Shown piece by piece: positions 23,716 through 34,775 of a stretch of DNA of 64,000 bases (within the stretch, counting starts at the first letter, position 1; every line of letters begins with the position of its first letter). The stretch spans positions 1-64,000 of the forward strand of contig VCAZ01000283.1 of NCBI GenBank assembly GCA_005784505.1, written 5' to 3'. The translations under genes and the position numbers were made by a program. The stretch comes from Bagarius yarrelli. Lineage: Eukaryota > Chordata > Actinopteri > Siluriformes > Sisoridae. Under the pieces are notes generated by a model. That model searched no databases. It had not been told where the DNA came from and saw only the letters and a list, made by a program, of their open reading frames with translations.

Positions 23716-24873
23716 GGTAGCAGTTCCAGTCTATGTGAATGATCTGTCTTTGTTTCAGGTGTGGCAGGACAGGGCGGGGAGATTATGTAAGTCGGTACTG
23801 AATAATATTTGATCATTTCTATCTCTTTCTTCCTCCAGCTGCTCTGATAAATCTGAGTTGTGCGATAGCTCTGCTGTTCTGGAGGCCACACCCGGACCAG
23901 CTGCCCGTCTTCTTCGTGTTTCCTGCCCTGTGGGGCGTAGCAGACGCTGTGTGGCAAACACAAACCAACGGTGAGACCCATTTACATTTACAATTCTGAC
24001 ATTTGGCAGACATGTTTATCCAGGGCAACTTACATTTATCCGTTGGGGCAGTCGAGGGTTAAGGGTCTTGTTCAGTAAATGTCATCTTAGTAGTCCTAGG
24101 ACTTGAACCCATAATCTTCTGATCAGTAGTCTAACCACCGAGCTCCCACCAAAATGTATCTCTGTTCTGTCAATCAGGCTCAATTATATATAGGGAGAAA
24201 AATATATTTTAACGTAGTAACTCAGTTGTTAAGGTGTTGACCATTAAATCAAGAGTTCACCACTAAGGTACCACTGCTGGGCCCCTGAGTAAGGCCCTTA
24301 ACCCTCAACCGCTTAAAAAATTGTAGCTTCTGCCAAATGCCAGGATGGTAAATGTAGACAGAATAAGACAGACGGACAGGGAAAAAGATAGAGAGACATT
24401 ACATCCGTTATATATCCATGACGTCACTCAGCATAAAGTCCACCGAGCCCCACAGTCAGCTGTCAGGATTTAAGGGCTTATATAAGTGCTATTTAGCCCT
24501 ACGAGGTCTCCATCCTGACAGAAGGGCTTATAAACACCTCCGTTCTGTGTGTTTTTCCTTTCTTCCCCCTATGGCAGCATTATACGGCACACTGTTCCCT
24601 GACCACAAGGAGGCAGCATTCGCGAACTATCGCATGTGGGAGTCTCTGGGCTTCGTGATCGCCTTCGCATACAGCACGTACATCTGTCTGTCCACCAAAA
24701 TCTACATCCTAATCGCAGTGCTGCTGTTGAACATGCTGACCTACTTCTGGGTGGAATATAACGAGTACAAGAATCCTACTGTAGCGGCCAATCACAACAA
24801 GGAGAAGCTGGAGGACACACACCTGAAACACCCAGACAAAAACCAGAGCATTATTAATCAGACACAATTATAA
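17991..24873 (+). CDS. unc93a: UNC93A-like multipass membrane protein, complete, 8 coding exons
   Basis: Exons: 17991-18080, 19380-19561, 19981-20210, 20335-20460, 21485-21702, 22937-23072, 23839-23970 and 24578-24873. All have GT/AG borders, phases agree, and they join to 1,410 nt (469 aa plus stop; human UNC93A is about 457). The product starts MISRNTKNVLVVSFGFLSLF and carries family landmarks FTAYGGLQSLQ, PLWSAKCTYLTISGNT, NQYFGMFFLIFQSS, VWGNL, GVADAVWQTQTN and EAAFANYRMWE. It is a major-facilitator-fold protein with about 11-12 membrane segments. Two N-glycosylation sequons (N186-F-T, N192-F-T) lie in the loop encoded by exon 4. UNC93A function is poorly known; a role in nutrient response or ion regulation is suggested in the literature for the family. 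Intron 1 holds GATA arrays, and exon 6 follows a TG repeat. The start is the only ATG in frame with family homology. Confidence 0.95.
18270..19300. repeat. GACA then GATA arrays filling unc93a intron 1
   Basis: Intron 1 (18081-19379) is dominated by cagacagac blocks (about 18270-18680) and then nearly pure tagatagat runs (18750-19297). The last run ends about 80 bases before the exon 2 acceptor. The apparent long minus-strand proteins of YLSI repeats are translations of this array. Confidence 0.95.
20277..20326. repeat. (AAT)n microsatellite in unc93a intron 3
   Basis: An ataataataataa run turning into ttattattatt lies 10 bases before the exon 4 acceptor. The acceptor here (gtctaag at 20334) has an unusual AAG in place of the common CAG or TAG. 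Confidence 0.85.
20965..21340. repeat. Two SINEs in unc93a intron 4
   Basis: A minus-strand V-SINE-like copy (20965-21100) is followed by a plus-strand copy (21130-21340, gtagctcactggttaaggtgttgg). They are head to head, separated by about 30 bases. Confidence 0.75.
21805..22562 (-). repeat. Second-family SINE and SINE fragment in unc93a intron 5
   Basis: 21805-21985 is the reverse strand of the second SINE family: acagcagagtgaaaatc tail, gagcaggaagggttaagggtcttgc body and a head ending in gagccaccactgcccc. A weaker minus-strand fragment lies at 22450-22562. The space between is AT-rich with no coding content. Confidence 0.7.
22904..22936 (+). promoter_or_regulatory. TG-repeat 3' splice site of unc93a exon 6
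   Basis: A 27-base TG repeat is followed directly by ttgcag and exon 6. The usual polypyrimidine tract is therefore replaced by a TG repeat. UG repeats at 3' splice sites are known binding sites for TDP-43, as in human CFTR exon 9. Confidence 0.7.
23640..23714. repeat. (CA)n microsatellite in unc93a intron 6
   Basis: A pure CA run of about 53 bases (23660-23712), preceded by about 500 bases of degenerate GACA/GAGA sequence starting near 23130. Confidence 0.9.
23985..24355. repeat. Two SINEs in unc93a intron 7
   Basis: A minus-strand V-SINE-like copy (23985-24150) begins 15 bases after the exon 7 donor. A plus-strand copy (24210-24355) follows. Both are diverged. Confidence 0.75.
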
Positions 24874-24874
24874 T

Positions 24875-24880
24875 AATAAA
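24875..24880 (+). terminator. Candidate unc93a polyadenylation signal
   Basis: An aataaa hexamer lies one base after the stop codon, within an AT-rich stretch. It is too close to the stop to be a typical signal, so a downstream site is equally possible. Confidence 0.3.
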
Positions 24881-25074
24881 ATATATATATATTTTATTTA
24901 CATTATTTTGGGTTGGTATGAGGCACCTTTTAACAAGTAATGTCCTCGACAACGATGAGTATTATTACTACCCTAAAGTACATCAATAATAATAATGATA
25001 ATAATAATTAGAGATTGACTGATAATTTCAAAACGGATACCGATACTGATTTTTTTATGTTTGTGTCTGTTTTA

Positions 25075-25311
25075 TTCCCACCCTGTGAAGAAAAAGAGAG
25101 AGAAGGACTGACAACAAGGGAGAGAGACAAAGACAAAAAAGAGACAGACTGAGACAAAGAGACAGACTGAGACTGAGAGTGGGTGACTGACATATAGAGA
25201 AAGAGGATGGAGTTAAACAAGAGAGGCAAGACAGACAAAAATAGAAAGACAAACAAAGAGAAAATAAGACAAAAAGAGAGACAGAGGGAAGAAAAGACAC
25301 AAAGAAGAGAC

Positions 25312-25368
<57 letters not shown>

Positions 25369-25422
25369 AAGGGAGAGAGGCCAAATAAAAGAGACTGAAA
25401 GATAGAAACACAGACAGACAAA

Positions 25423-25480
<58 letters not shown>

Positions 25481-25485
25481 GAGAG
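25075..25485. repeat. GA-rich simple sequence downstream of unc93a
   Basis: Degenerate gagacagac sequence leads into two GA runs (about 25315-25363 and 25426-25475). There is no coding content. Confidence 0.9.
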
Positions 25486-26720
25486 AACCAGGATAACTCA
25501 GGTGTTAAGGTGTTGATCCATAAATCAAGAGTATAATTGAAACCCTTTGAATTAAAAAAAAGATTTATTACTTTACATTCCAGGTGATCAACATTTATTT
25601 AGTATATCAGCAAATACTTCATTAAAGTATTTCATTAAAGTAAATCAAGTTACTTTTACTATTAAAGCTAATAAAGTGCCGTAATGTCAATCCTGCATGC
25701 AATTCCTAAAACATTCAAAAGATGGCAGCAGATATCAGTCAATCTTATATTACAAAACCGAACATATCCGCACAAATAAAAACGGCTTAAATATCGAAAA
25801 AAATATCAGTAAACCCGATTATTGGTTGATCGTTAAAATAATTAATAGTATTATTATGTAAAAGAAATAAAATGCCACTGGTTTATTAGGGTTATTTTAA
25901 TGTTTTTCAACGTTTTTCGATGTAAAAATGCACACATTAATGTTTGCAGTTTCTGTATATTATTTTCTTTAATAACCAAACAAATGTTTAAAAATGAAAA
26001 AATAAGTAAAACTAACTGAAATGTTTGTGTTGTTTTCTGTAGGGTCGGAACGCAAAGGGTTAATTATGACACATAAGACATTATTTATGTCCTCCAGTAA
26101 TTTACCGGCTTTTGACTAACTGGCAGCTGTTTAACTTCGCAACCTGAGAGATATAAAACATAAAGAAAGCCAAATTATATTTCAATATTAAAGCGACGCT
26201 ATGTAGTTTTTTTCAAGCTTAAAATAATGTCTCTAAATTATTTTAGTGCTAAAGCAACTAGCAATTTAAAAATATTAATAAAAATATTTTTAGGTTTAAT
26301 AAAAGATTATTAGAATGTAATAGAGAGATAGAATTAAAACAGATTTTTGGATAAAATTAAATATAAAAGAGCGTCAAAATAATAAAATATATGTTTTTTT
26401 ATATTCTCAAATAGATTAATATACTAATATACTAAAAAAATGAAGATTAATGTTGTGAAATTGGATTATATATATTAGGGTTATTATTTATAGCTGTACT
26501 AATAGAAGTGTCATAAACAAAATATTAAACTTAATTAATTAATTGAGAGGAAGAGGATTGACGAGAGTCTGCATAATCTTCGGGTTGGTAGTCCCAAACC
26601 TTAACCATGAGCCACCACTTCCCCAAACAAACAAACAAACAAACAAATAACCTCCATCTTATGTTTTTCTTCATAATCAACATCTGTCTCACACATTGTA
26701 TATAAACAGCACAGCGCGCC
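25486..26720. other. AT-rich intergenic between unc93a and ttll2
   Basis: About 1.2 kb of AT-rich sequence with only a V-SINE-like scrap (about 26580-26625, minus) and an acaa run (26625-26646). No exon was recognised. Confidence 0.55.
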
Positions 26721-26744
26721 ATTTATTCGTCACAAAGCGACATG

Positions 26745-26758
26745 GTAACCATGGTAAC
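26745..26758. promoter_or_regulatory. Predicted RFX X-box upstream of ttll2
   Basis: The 14-mer GTAACCATGGTAAC fits the RFX pattern GTNRCC, 0-3 spacer bases, RGYAAC exactly, with a 2-base spacer. A further half site (gtaacc) follows at 26754-26759. RFX factors control genes of motile and primary cilia, and ttll2 belongs to a family that modifies axonemal tubulin, so the position makes sense. Binding is predicted, not shown. Confidence 0.6.
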
Positions 26759-26769
26759 CGTTGCTTTCA

Positions 26770-26906
26770 TACCAACACATAATACCTTCGGTGCCTGTAA
26801 GGATGTTGCGCCCTCACCTGCAGGGGAATGGAGGTGACCGGAAGTGATGATCCAGCGGCTGAACTGAAACCCGATGAATAAAACAGCGCGTTTTTTCTCT
26901 GTAAAG
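26770..26906 (+). other. Predicted non-coding first exon of ttll2
   Basis: Just downstream of the X-box is a less AT-rich stretch with CpGs (tgttgcgccctcacctgcagg, ggtgaccggaagtgatg) that ends in a consensus donor, gtaaag followed by gtgaga (from 26907). It has no long reading frame. Joined to the acceptor at 27985 or 27996, it would give a short 5' UTR. The 5' limit is a guess. The ccggaagtg word (an ETS-type site) suits a TATA-less promoter. Confidence 0.45.
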
Positions 26907-26969
26907 GTGAGACACTGTTACACACTGCTGAGCAAAAACACACAGGTGGGAACGTGTACACACCCGATC

Positions 26970-27490
<521 letters not shown>

Positions 27491-27982
27491 ATTTATTTAT
27501 TGTATATTTTTTTTAAAATTGGAGACGTCGAACAACTGTTTGCCAGAAACAAACAAATAAAACAGTGTTTTTTAATGCAAATAAAAATAAGACTAACATA
27601 ATAATAAAAAAACCTTTATTTATAAAGGTGTATAGTTTATAGGATATAGTATCTTGTGAAAAGTAGTTTGCTTGTAAAGTTCTGTTGCCCTCCGGATAAA
27701 AAATAATTGACGAAATATAAGAAATCAATGTTTAATTAATAAAGACGTTATGCTTTAATTTGTAATTACGTTATTGTGCATTGATTTGTGACTCGTTATG
27801 AAAATTAGGATTTATCTCGTTCGTAACATTACAAAATGTGCAGTAGTTCAAGGGGTGTAAATACTTATGATGGATTTGTCAGTTCCTCAACGAAAGATTT
27901 TCCAAATTTACCAAACTGATCAGTTCTACATTTCACAGTTTTCCTACCCATTTCCCTACTTTAAACGGAACGTCCTTTTTTT

Positions 27983-28004
27983 CAGCTGCATGTCAGCTGC
28001 ATGT
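27983..28004 (+). promoter_or_regulatory. Tandem 3' splice site at the ttll2 start
   Basis: The 11-mer cagctgcatgt occurs twice in direct succession (27983-27993 and 27994-28004), after the tract cctttttt. Each copy supplies a CAG acceptor, followed four bases later by an ATG. Only the second ATG (28001) opens the TTLL2 frame. Confidence 0.55.
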
Positions 28005-29554
28005 CTGCGAGGACACGTGTTAACGCCCCTCTGGTGTTCCGCCTGCACGAGAACGCTCCAGACGTGGTGCGTGAGGTGCTGCTGGAGCGTGGCTGGGAGG
28101 AGTTCGACCCTGAGGAGCAGGAGGAAGGAGACTGGAACCTGTACTGGAGCAGCTCAGCTTTTCGTAGCTCAGACTATAAGACGCTCTCACCCTGGCAGAG
28201 GCTGAATCACCACCCTAGAACAGCCAGGATCTCACGCAAGGACTGCTTAGCACGGAACCTGAGAAGAATGAGAGGCGCGTACGGCCCTGCGCTTTACGAC
28301 TTCAGTCCGGTGTCGTTCATCCTGCCGAACGATTACATCAGGTTTCTGGAGGAGTACACCAAAAACAAAGGCAAGTGCGTGTACTGGATCTGCAAACCGG
28401 CGGATCTCTCTCGGGGGAGGGGCATCTTTATTTTTAAGGATATCAAGCGCTTGACTTATGACTCGATTGTGATCGTACAGAAATATATCAGCGACCCGTT
28501 TCTGATCTCGGGCTACAAATTTGACCTGCGCGTCTACGTGTGTGTGACGAGTTTCAGCCCTCTGACCATTTACATGCACCAGGAAGGCTTGGTGCGCTTT
28601 GCGACCGAGAAATACGACCTAGCGTCTCCAGACAACCCGTTCTCTCACCTCACAAACACGAGCATCAACAAATTCGGTTTATTCTACGCTACAGGTAAAG
28701 AGCGGGTAGGTAAGGGGTGTAAATGGAGCATAAGTAAATTCCGGAACTTTCTTCACAGCCAAGACGTCAATCAAGGTCTGCTCTGGCAAAAGATCAGCAA
28801 CATGGTGACCCTGACTCTGCTCACCGTCGCTCCGTCGGTTCCTTCCAGCACAAACTGCGTGGAGCTATTCGGAGTCGACATCCTCATCGATTCCAACTTG
28901 AAACCCTGGCTTTTAGAGGTCAATTACAGTCCGGCACTTTCTTTAGACTGTCCAGTTGATAGAATGGTCAAAGGTCTGATTAATGATCTCATTGACCTGA
29001 TGAACTTCAGGATGAGGGACAGGTTGAGGTGGAAATGCTGCTTGCACACATCCTGTTTGGTGCCAGAAAAGGAACAAGTACTTTTCATACCAAAACACCA
29101 GTCTTGTAGTGGTAATCTTAAGAAAACACCTTCAAATTTATTTCCAAATTCAAAGACCAAAGGTGCATCTGAAGCACCATGTCATTACTCTCGAAATGAA
29201 CTTGCTGATCCGGAGCTTTGTGAACTGGTCTTGTGCTCGAACCTAAAACATAAAAATCCTAAATGCTTTTCATCCAAAAGGTTCAGATTACCTAGTATTT
29301 ACCCCCCAAAATCCTCACAAAAGCCTCCAGGGTTCCTAAAGGATCAGACAATACATGACATGACTGTACCCTGTCATCGTGTCGGGGATTTCATCCTGAC
29401 GTATCCGTTCAACGAGGTCACGCAGAAAGCCTCGCAGGACCCCCTCGACGTCAGGACCATCATGCACGAACTTCACAAGCTCACGAGTCGGCTAACGTCT
29501 GCGCACGGAGACGCGAAGAAACAACGACAGAGGCGCTATTTTTCTCAAGAATGA
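28001..29554 (+). CDS. ttll2: Tubulin tyrosine ligase-like 2, complete in one coding exon
   Basis: TTLL2 is a probable tubulin polyglutamylase: it uses ATP to add glutamate side chains to tubulin in cilia and flagella. The 517-aa product matches the family from residue 10 (PLVFRLHENAP) through the ATP-grasp core: ERGWEEF (29-35), WNLYW (45-49), NHHP (69-72), YWICKPADLSRGRG (128-141), IVQKYI (158-163), FDLRVYV (174-180), LTNTSINK (217-224) and ELFGVDILID (288-297) leading to LEVN (305-308). The last two carry the metal and ATP ligands D293, E306 and N308. About 190 C-terminal residues are poorly conserved and basic, as in relatives. Human TTLL2 (about 592 aa) is also encoded in essentially one coding exon. 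The start at 28001 is the first in-frame ATG and lies just before conserved sequence. Another ATG at 27990 is out of frame. Confidence 0.93.
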   Translation: MSARTRVNAPLVFRLHENAPDVVREVLLERGWEEFDPEEQEEGDWNLYWSSSAFRSSDYKTLSPWQRLNHHPRTARISRKDCLARNLRRMRGAYGPALYDFSPVSFILPNDYIRFLEEYTKNKGKCVYWICKPADLSRGRGIFIFKDIKRLTYDSIVIVQKYISDPFLISGYKFDLRVYVCVTSFSPLTIYMHQEGLVRFATEKYDLASPDNPFSHLTNTSINKFGLFYATGKERVGKGCKWSISKFRNFLHSQDVNQGLLWQKISNMVTLTLLTVAPSVPSSTNCVELFGVDILIDSNLKPWLLEVNYSPALSLDCPVDRMVKGLINDLIDLMNFRMRDRLRWKCCLHTSCLVPEKEQVLFIPKHQSCSGNLKKTPSNLFPNSKTKGASEAPCHYSRNELADPELCELVLCSNLKHKNPKCFSSKRFRLPSIYPPKSSQKPPGFLKDQTIHDMTVPCHRVGDFILTYPFNEVTQKASQDPLDVRTIMHELHKLTSRLTSAHGDAKKQRQRRYFSQE

Positions 29555-29873
29555 ATTCACGTATTTATCAATCTGCCACTCCTAATATAGTTTAGGTTCC
29601 ATGGGCAGCACCACTGATTCTGAAAACCTTAGCAGATTAGATAAAAAATGGAAAAAAAAGAACTGCCAACTTTACAATCAGTACAATCTGAGCTACAACT
29701 ACCCACTGTGTTGTTAGCATTTTGTAAGTAAAACCAAATTTGCTCCACCTGTTTTCTTGTTTGGGAACTGCAGCACCTTCAGACCAGACGAGTAAACGGA
29801 GTGAGAGACGTCTGAGCATCACAGCGATCGTTTGGGAGTAAAAAAAAAAAAAACCCTGAATCATCAGCCCTTA

Positions 29874-29879
29874 AATAAA
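29874..29879 (+). terminator. Candidate ttll2 polyadenylation signal
   Basis: An aataaa hexamer lies 320 bases after the ttll2 stop in otherwise non-coding sequence. It is the first canonical signal downstream. Confidence 0.5.
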
Positions 29880-29884
29880 GAACA

Positions 29885-31200
29885 ATATAATATAATAGAC
29901 AGGATGTGATTATAACAGGGGACTTCTGTCAGAGGGTTTATTTCAGCACTTCCTCAATTCTATTTCAGGGAGTTGATGGAAGTGTGTTAAAAGAGCAAAA
30001 CAAATCCTGAAAATCTCTCCAGGGTGTCTGTGTGTCAACACATGGGATTATTTAGCCAAGTTGATACATGCTCAAGCAGCACTTTGCGTTTTACAAGGCT
30101 ACTCCGTGTGTGTGTGTGTGTGTGTGTGTTATATTTTCGAACAAAACAAGACAAACAATTATCTGTACTTATCTAAGTATCATTTAGAATTTAGTCTCGA
30201 GTAGCTGGAGCTTTAGACTGATTGCAGAAGACCTGAGCATGATAGCAGCTTAACATTTACTTTTCCGATTATTAAATGTTTATTATTGTTACTTAAGTAT
30301 TTAAAAATGTCCATAAATATTTACATACAGAAACAGACACCGGATCAATTTGTATTTTTCCATTTTTTTATAATCAGTTTGTGCTCTATGTAAGCCGTCA
30401 GACAAGAATGATCAGAAAGAGCTTGGGGATGGATGTAGCTATTCTCCGTACTCAGTATACGGAATTTAATCGCTGTTGTCCAGGCGGTGGAAGTCCTTGA
30501 CCTTGACTCGTCTCGTCCTTTTAAAAAATAGATGCCGTATTAGCTATGCATCCACGACTGAAATGCGATCAGACATGGCTCTGGTTCCACTTTTAAGCTG
30601 GCTTTAGAAAATTAAGACTGTTGACTGCAGAATAGTTGGCAGCTCTTACAGAGCCAGCACAAGGCATAAGCAAACTAAGCAGCTGTTAATGACCCCTGTG
30701 GCCACCAGGGGGCCCCCATAAGTATATGAAATGACAGATTTTTATTTATTTATTTATTTATTTTACTTTTTTTTTTTTCATATATTATGTCAATGAAAAC
30801 AAAATGGTAACAAAAATGCAAAAATGTGAAAAAATGTGATAATTGAAGATAATTGAAGATAATTGAAGATAATTGTTATAGAAGATAATTGAAAAAAGGA
30901 CACATTTTTATCACAATAATGAACATTAATATGGCTATGAACACTAGTTTATTATGTAAGGTTTATTGAGTCATTTTCAGTCTGAACATATATTACAGAC
31001 TGGAAACAGGTGACAATCATGTGGCTGTAATGTTTCAACGTGAGTCATTGACTCACTAAGTTGATTCATCAATACTGAACTGTAAAAATAACCCTAGGAG
31101 AAATGGTAAGTTGTGGTTCTGTTACACTGGAAGGAATTATTGATTGGCTGTGTGAACCGACATGAATTATTCCTGAAGTTTTTTTAAGCACACAGCATGA
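29885..31200. other. Intergenic, no gene seen
   Basis: AT-rich spacer with a GT run (about 30108-30129), a tttattta run (30739-30762) and a short gataattgaa tandem repeat (30838-30890). No coding or recognised repeat family was found. Confidence 0.55.
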
Positions 31201-31204
31201 GTTA

Positions 31205-31865
31205 ATGAAATACTTTCCTTTTGGTATAAAGACAAAAGTATTGGGACACCTGATAGTCACATTGTTATTTGTTTTTTAAACACCCGACTTCAGATTAAGT
31301 GTGAGTCTCTGTCCTGTAATAACCTCATCTATTTGCTAGATTGTGTCATGAAAGTATTCATACAATAGTATTAGTGAGATCAGACATCCAGATGTGTTTT
31401 TAAACATCCCATTCCAGATGTAGCCTTACGCTTCCTCTTATAATCACCTCCAAACTTCTGTGCAGGTTTTCCACTCAGTTGGGTCATGTGACTGTGGATT
31501 TCATCATTCAGTTCCAATAGTATTAGTGAAATCAGACACTAATGTTGAGGTTTGGAGGTCTGGGGTTCAGTCGGGGTTCCAGTTCATCCCAAAGGTGTTC
31601 AGTGTTAAGGGTTGAGTCAGAATCAGGAATCTGTACAGGACATGAGAGTTCTTCTACTCCAGAACATCCAGAACACAGCATGTCTTGATGGAGACCAGGG
31701 GGTTTGTACACAGGAACATTGTCATACTGGAACAGGGATTGAGTCTCCTAGTTCCAGTGAAGGAAGAATGGAATGATACAACAAATAAAGCCAGTTTGAA
31801 GAAGACACACTTATGTGTGGGTGCTGGGAAGATGTTCATAACCTTTTGTCCATATAGTATAGGGT
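31205..31865 (-). mobile_element. Tc1/mariner-type transposon relic, longer copy
   Basis: The block opens with aaaagtattgggacacctgatagtcac and closes near ccttttgtccatatagtatag, the flanks expected of a family with terminal inverted repeats. In the middle it repeats the segment seen at 4915-5245: ccaatagtattagtgaaatcagacact, ggttcagtcggggttccag and ggtgttcagtgttaagggtt. All frames are broken. Confidence 0.65.
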
Positions 31866-32018
31866 TCAGTCTACAGTGCCAGCTGTTCATGATTAAAATT
31901 ACACTAAAGCCAATGTATCTTATGCTAATTGGTTGACATTATTTAAGACTGTTTCTTTAACCAATCAGATTTTTAAACCCGCCTCCTGCGGCCCTCTATT
32001 TGGCACACGATGACATAA

Positions 32019-32134
32019 TCATTTTTCGGTGCTCTGATTGGTTGATCAGAGTAAATTCTTACAGCCTAGTACAGACTAGCGAAACAGGTCTGTACAGTTG
32101 AATTAAAATTTTCAGATTAACATGGCAGTACATA
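32019..32134 (+). repeat. Dispersed repeat, copy 2
   Basis: Matches 3543-3653: tttttcggtgctctgattgg, ttgatcagagtaaattctta, cagcctagtacagactagcg and tgtacagttga. See copy 1. Confidence 0.65.
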
Positions 32135-33195
32135 GAAACGAAATGAAATGAAGGGAAGAAACTGTTGGAATAAATTAATACAATTTAATGGAACTAATAT
32201 TAGAATTTAGGTTGTAAATATAGGTGAGCGATTCTGATAGTGTTTAGGACAGTAGAGAAGTATTTACTGGCCCTGACGACCCACCACTGCTGTATAGAAC
32301 AGACTTTTTAAACTAAATGTAGTACAAACTTAATTAATTAATGAATTATGTAATTCTAGACGGAGATGTTGACGTTGGTTTATGTGACTTGTGACTTATG
32401 TGTGATTTATGATAATTTAGCAATTTAGTATGATAGTATAATAGTATTTTACTCTACCTAAACCAATCATCATTAGTTCTGTGTCCCACCTCACCACACA
32501 CACACACACACACACAGACAAACTTTGCAGGTCTGATGGCTAAGAGAAGCGACTCGGCTGAAAAGTGCTTCCGTAAGCTCAATTATAGTAAGAGTAACGC
32601 TGCATTTTATTGTCAGTAACGGGGGAAACAGTAATTAATTAAGAAAGTAACACTGTTAGTACGGTTATTTGACACAAAAAGCTTTTAAAAGCTTAATGTA
32701 GTGTCAATGTCAAAAGCCGCACCCACGGACTGTTGGCTGAACATGTGATTTTAATGAAAAACTGGATTTTACGTGTTGCTCATCAAAGCAAACTGTGATT
32801 GGTTGTTATTGCATGTCACATGCCATATTGGCCAATAAAGACTGCAATAAGGACTAAAGTTTTGTCAGGCACATATCTATCTTCAGCTTTTGGGAATCTT
32901 TTGGGCGAACAGCACCCACACGTCCTTACACGCAAAACTATTCTTTATCCATCATTTATACACAATGAGTTCACAGTGTACCGCAGTACGACTCCGGAAT
33001 TTCCCACACTGATGGGTCAGAGGGTGATTTATTCCCTGTAACAGTTTCAGGTGTAAAAACAGGTGCAACCATTGATACCGTAAATTTTCAGTAAGGAGAT
33101 CTGTAAGTTTATTTAACGCTCTAGTGTCAAAATGCTTAGTAACAGTTAAAGATAAAGCTGTTATATATTTATATTTAAAGTTTTAAGGCTGATTA
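32135..33195. other. Intergenic, no gene seen
   Basis: AT-rich spacer with a CA run near 32496-32515. No exon-like sequence was recognised. Confidence 0.5.
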
Positions 33196-33199
33196 TAAA

Positions 33200-33482
33200 C
33201 CTTTCATGGGCAGCAAGATGGCTTGGTGGTTAGCACCGTTGCCTCGCAACAAGAAAGCCCCGGTTTGATTCCCAGCCAAAAACATGTATGTTAGATTGAC
33301 TGGTGATTCTAAATTGCCCATAGGGGTGAGTGTGTGTGTGACCCTGTGATGGACTGGCAACCTGTCCAGGGTGTCCCCCACATGCCTTTTGCTCTTTAGA
33401 AGATGACTGGGATAGACTCCAGTAGATCCCTGTGACCCCGAATTAGGGAATAAGCGGATATAGAGAATGAATGAATGAATTA
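33200..33482 (+). repeat. GGATGG-type repeat, internally shortened
   Basis: Starts gcagcaagatggcttggtgg and runs through acatgtatgttagattgac, ctgtgatggactggcaacctg and gaccccgaattagggaataagc to a gaatgaatgaatgaatt tail. It lacks the central ttctccgggttctcc part. Confidence 0.8.
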
Positions 33483-33959
33483 ACCTTTTCATAGCCAAAA
33501 ACAGGTGGAAAGGTATATCGGTGTATAGCTGCTATAATGTAAGTGAAAACAGACATGTTGTTGGTATGTTGCTGTGGTATAAGAGAAATAAAACACTTTT
33601 TTCACTAACGGTAACAGGAAGTCTGTTTAATTACAATGTATGCACGTCATGTGATGACAAAGATCCTGTACTGATGATGGGAGAGTCGGACTTCCCCAGC
33701 ACATCCCAAAAATTCTTAATGTTACGGTTACGCTCTGGATTCTGTGGTGGCTAATCCATGTGTAAAAATAATGTCATGTGCTTCCTGAACCACTCTTTTC
33801 CATTTTAAGCCTGATGGATCCTCAGTATGGCCATATCATCAGGAAAGGAAAAAAAAAATCCATGAATGGAATAACCTGGTCATTCAGTATATTCAGGTAG
33901 TCAGCTGACCTCATTCTTTGGCCACATAATGTTGCTGAACCTGAGCAACTGCAGTAACA

Positions 33960-34165
33960 CCAGATCAAATGGTTAAGGTGCTGAGTTGTTGATTGAATGA
34001 CCAGGAGGATCTGGGTTCAAGCCTCACTGAGCGTCAGTCTGCCTCTGCCACTGATCCTTAACCCTTCCTGCTCCAGAGGCGCTGTATCATAGCTGATGCT
34101 GTGCCCTGAAAATTCTAAGATGGGATTTGTGAAGCGTCTTTGTGAAAAATAAAGCAATAATCTCC
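33960..34165 (+). repeat. Second-family SINE
   Basis: Head ggttaaggtgctgagttg, B-box-like gggttcaagcctcac, body aacccttcctgctccagaggcgctgtatcatagctg and tail gatgggatttgtgaagcgtc. Same family as 8229-8490. Confidence 0.7.
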
Positions 34166-34587
34166 TCTCCTAAGAAGACACTTATCTAAACTGTAGTTAA
34201 ATTTATGACATAAAATTTGTGTGAACTTTTTGGTCAGAGAAATCAGGGTCTGAGATCTGGATCTTGCTGATGAAGTGAAATGTCAAGGGCATTACTGGGT
34301 TGTTACATACCCGTATCACATGCATGTCGGATCAGATCAGGTGTCACTAATGTGTTTATGTCTCCTAAAGTCAGCTTTTCTGTCATTCTGGTTCTGGTGA
34401 AAATAATCGCTACACTGCCTTTTGTCTATATATTAACACAGATGTAGGTGCTGGTTTCATTTTGTTATGTGTTAACGTGTAAAAGCAGTTTAGCGTTAAG
34501 TACTGTACAAATTTAGAGAGTGTGAGAAACACAACACTGTGCAAATGTCGTAAGCTTGGTACAAAGATGTTTTGTACACAAAAGAGC

Positions 34588-34727
34588 ATCACCAAGCCAC
34601 CACTGTGGACCCCTGAGCAAGGCCCTTAACCCCCAATTGCCCAGTTGTATAAAAGAGATAAATACAAGTCACTCTGGATAAGAATGTCTGCCAAATGCTG
34701 TAAATGTAATAAGACAGACAGACAGAC

Positions 34728-34762
<35 letters not shown>

Positions 34763-34775
34763 TAGATAGATAGAT
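34588..34775 (+). repeat. V-SINE-like 3' half with GACA/GATA tail
   Basis: Begins in the body (ccaccactgtggacccctgagcaaggccc), keeps tgcccagttgtataaaagag and the core gtcactctggataagaatgtctgcc, then runs directly into cagacagacagatagatag (34713-34775). The tail suggests tetranucleotide expansion at the SINE 3' end. Confidence 0.8.

Noticed and set aside
27867..28205. 112-residue frame overlapping the start of ttll2
   Set aside because: It is out of frame with TTLL2 and loses any meaning past the acceptor. The TTLL2 frame has strong family homology.
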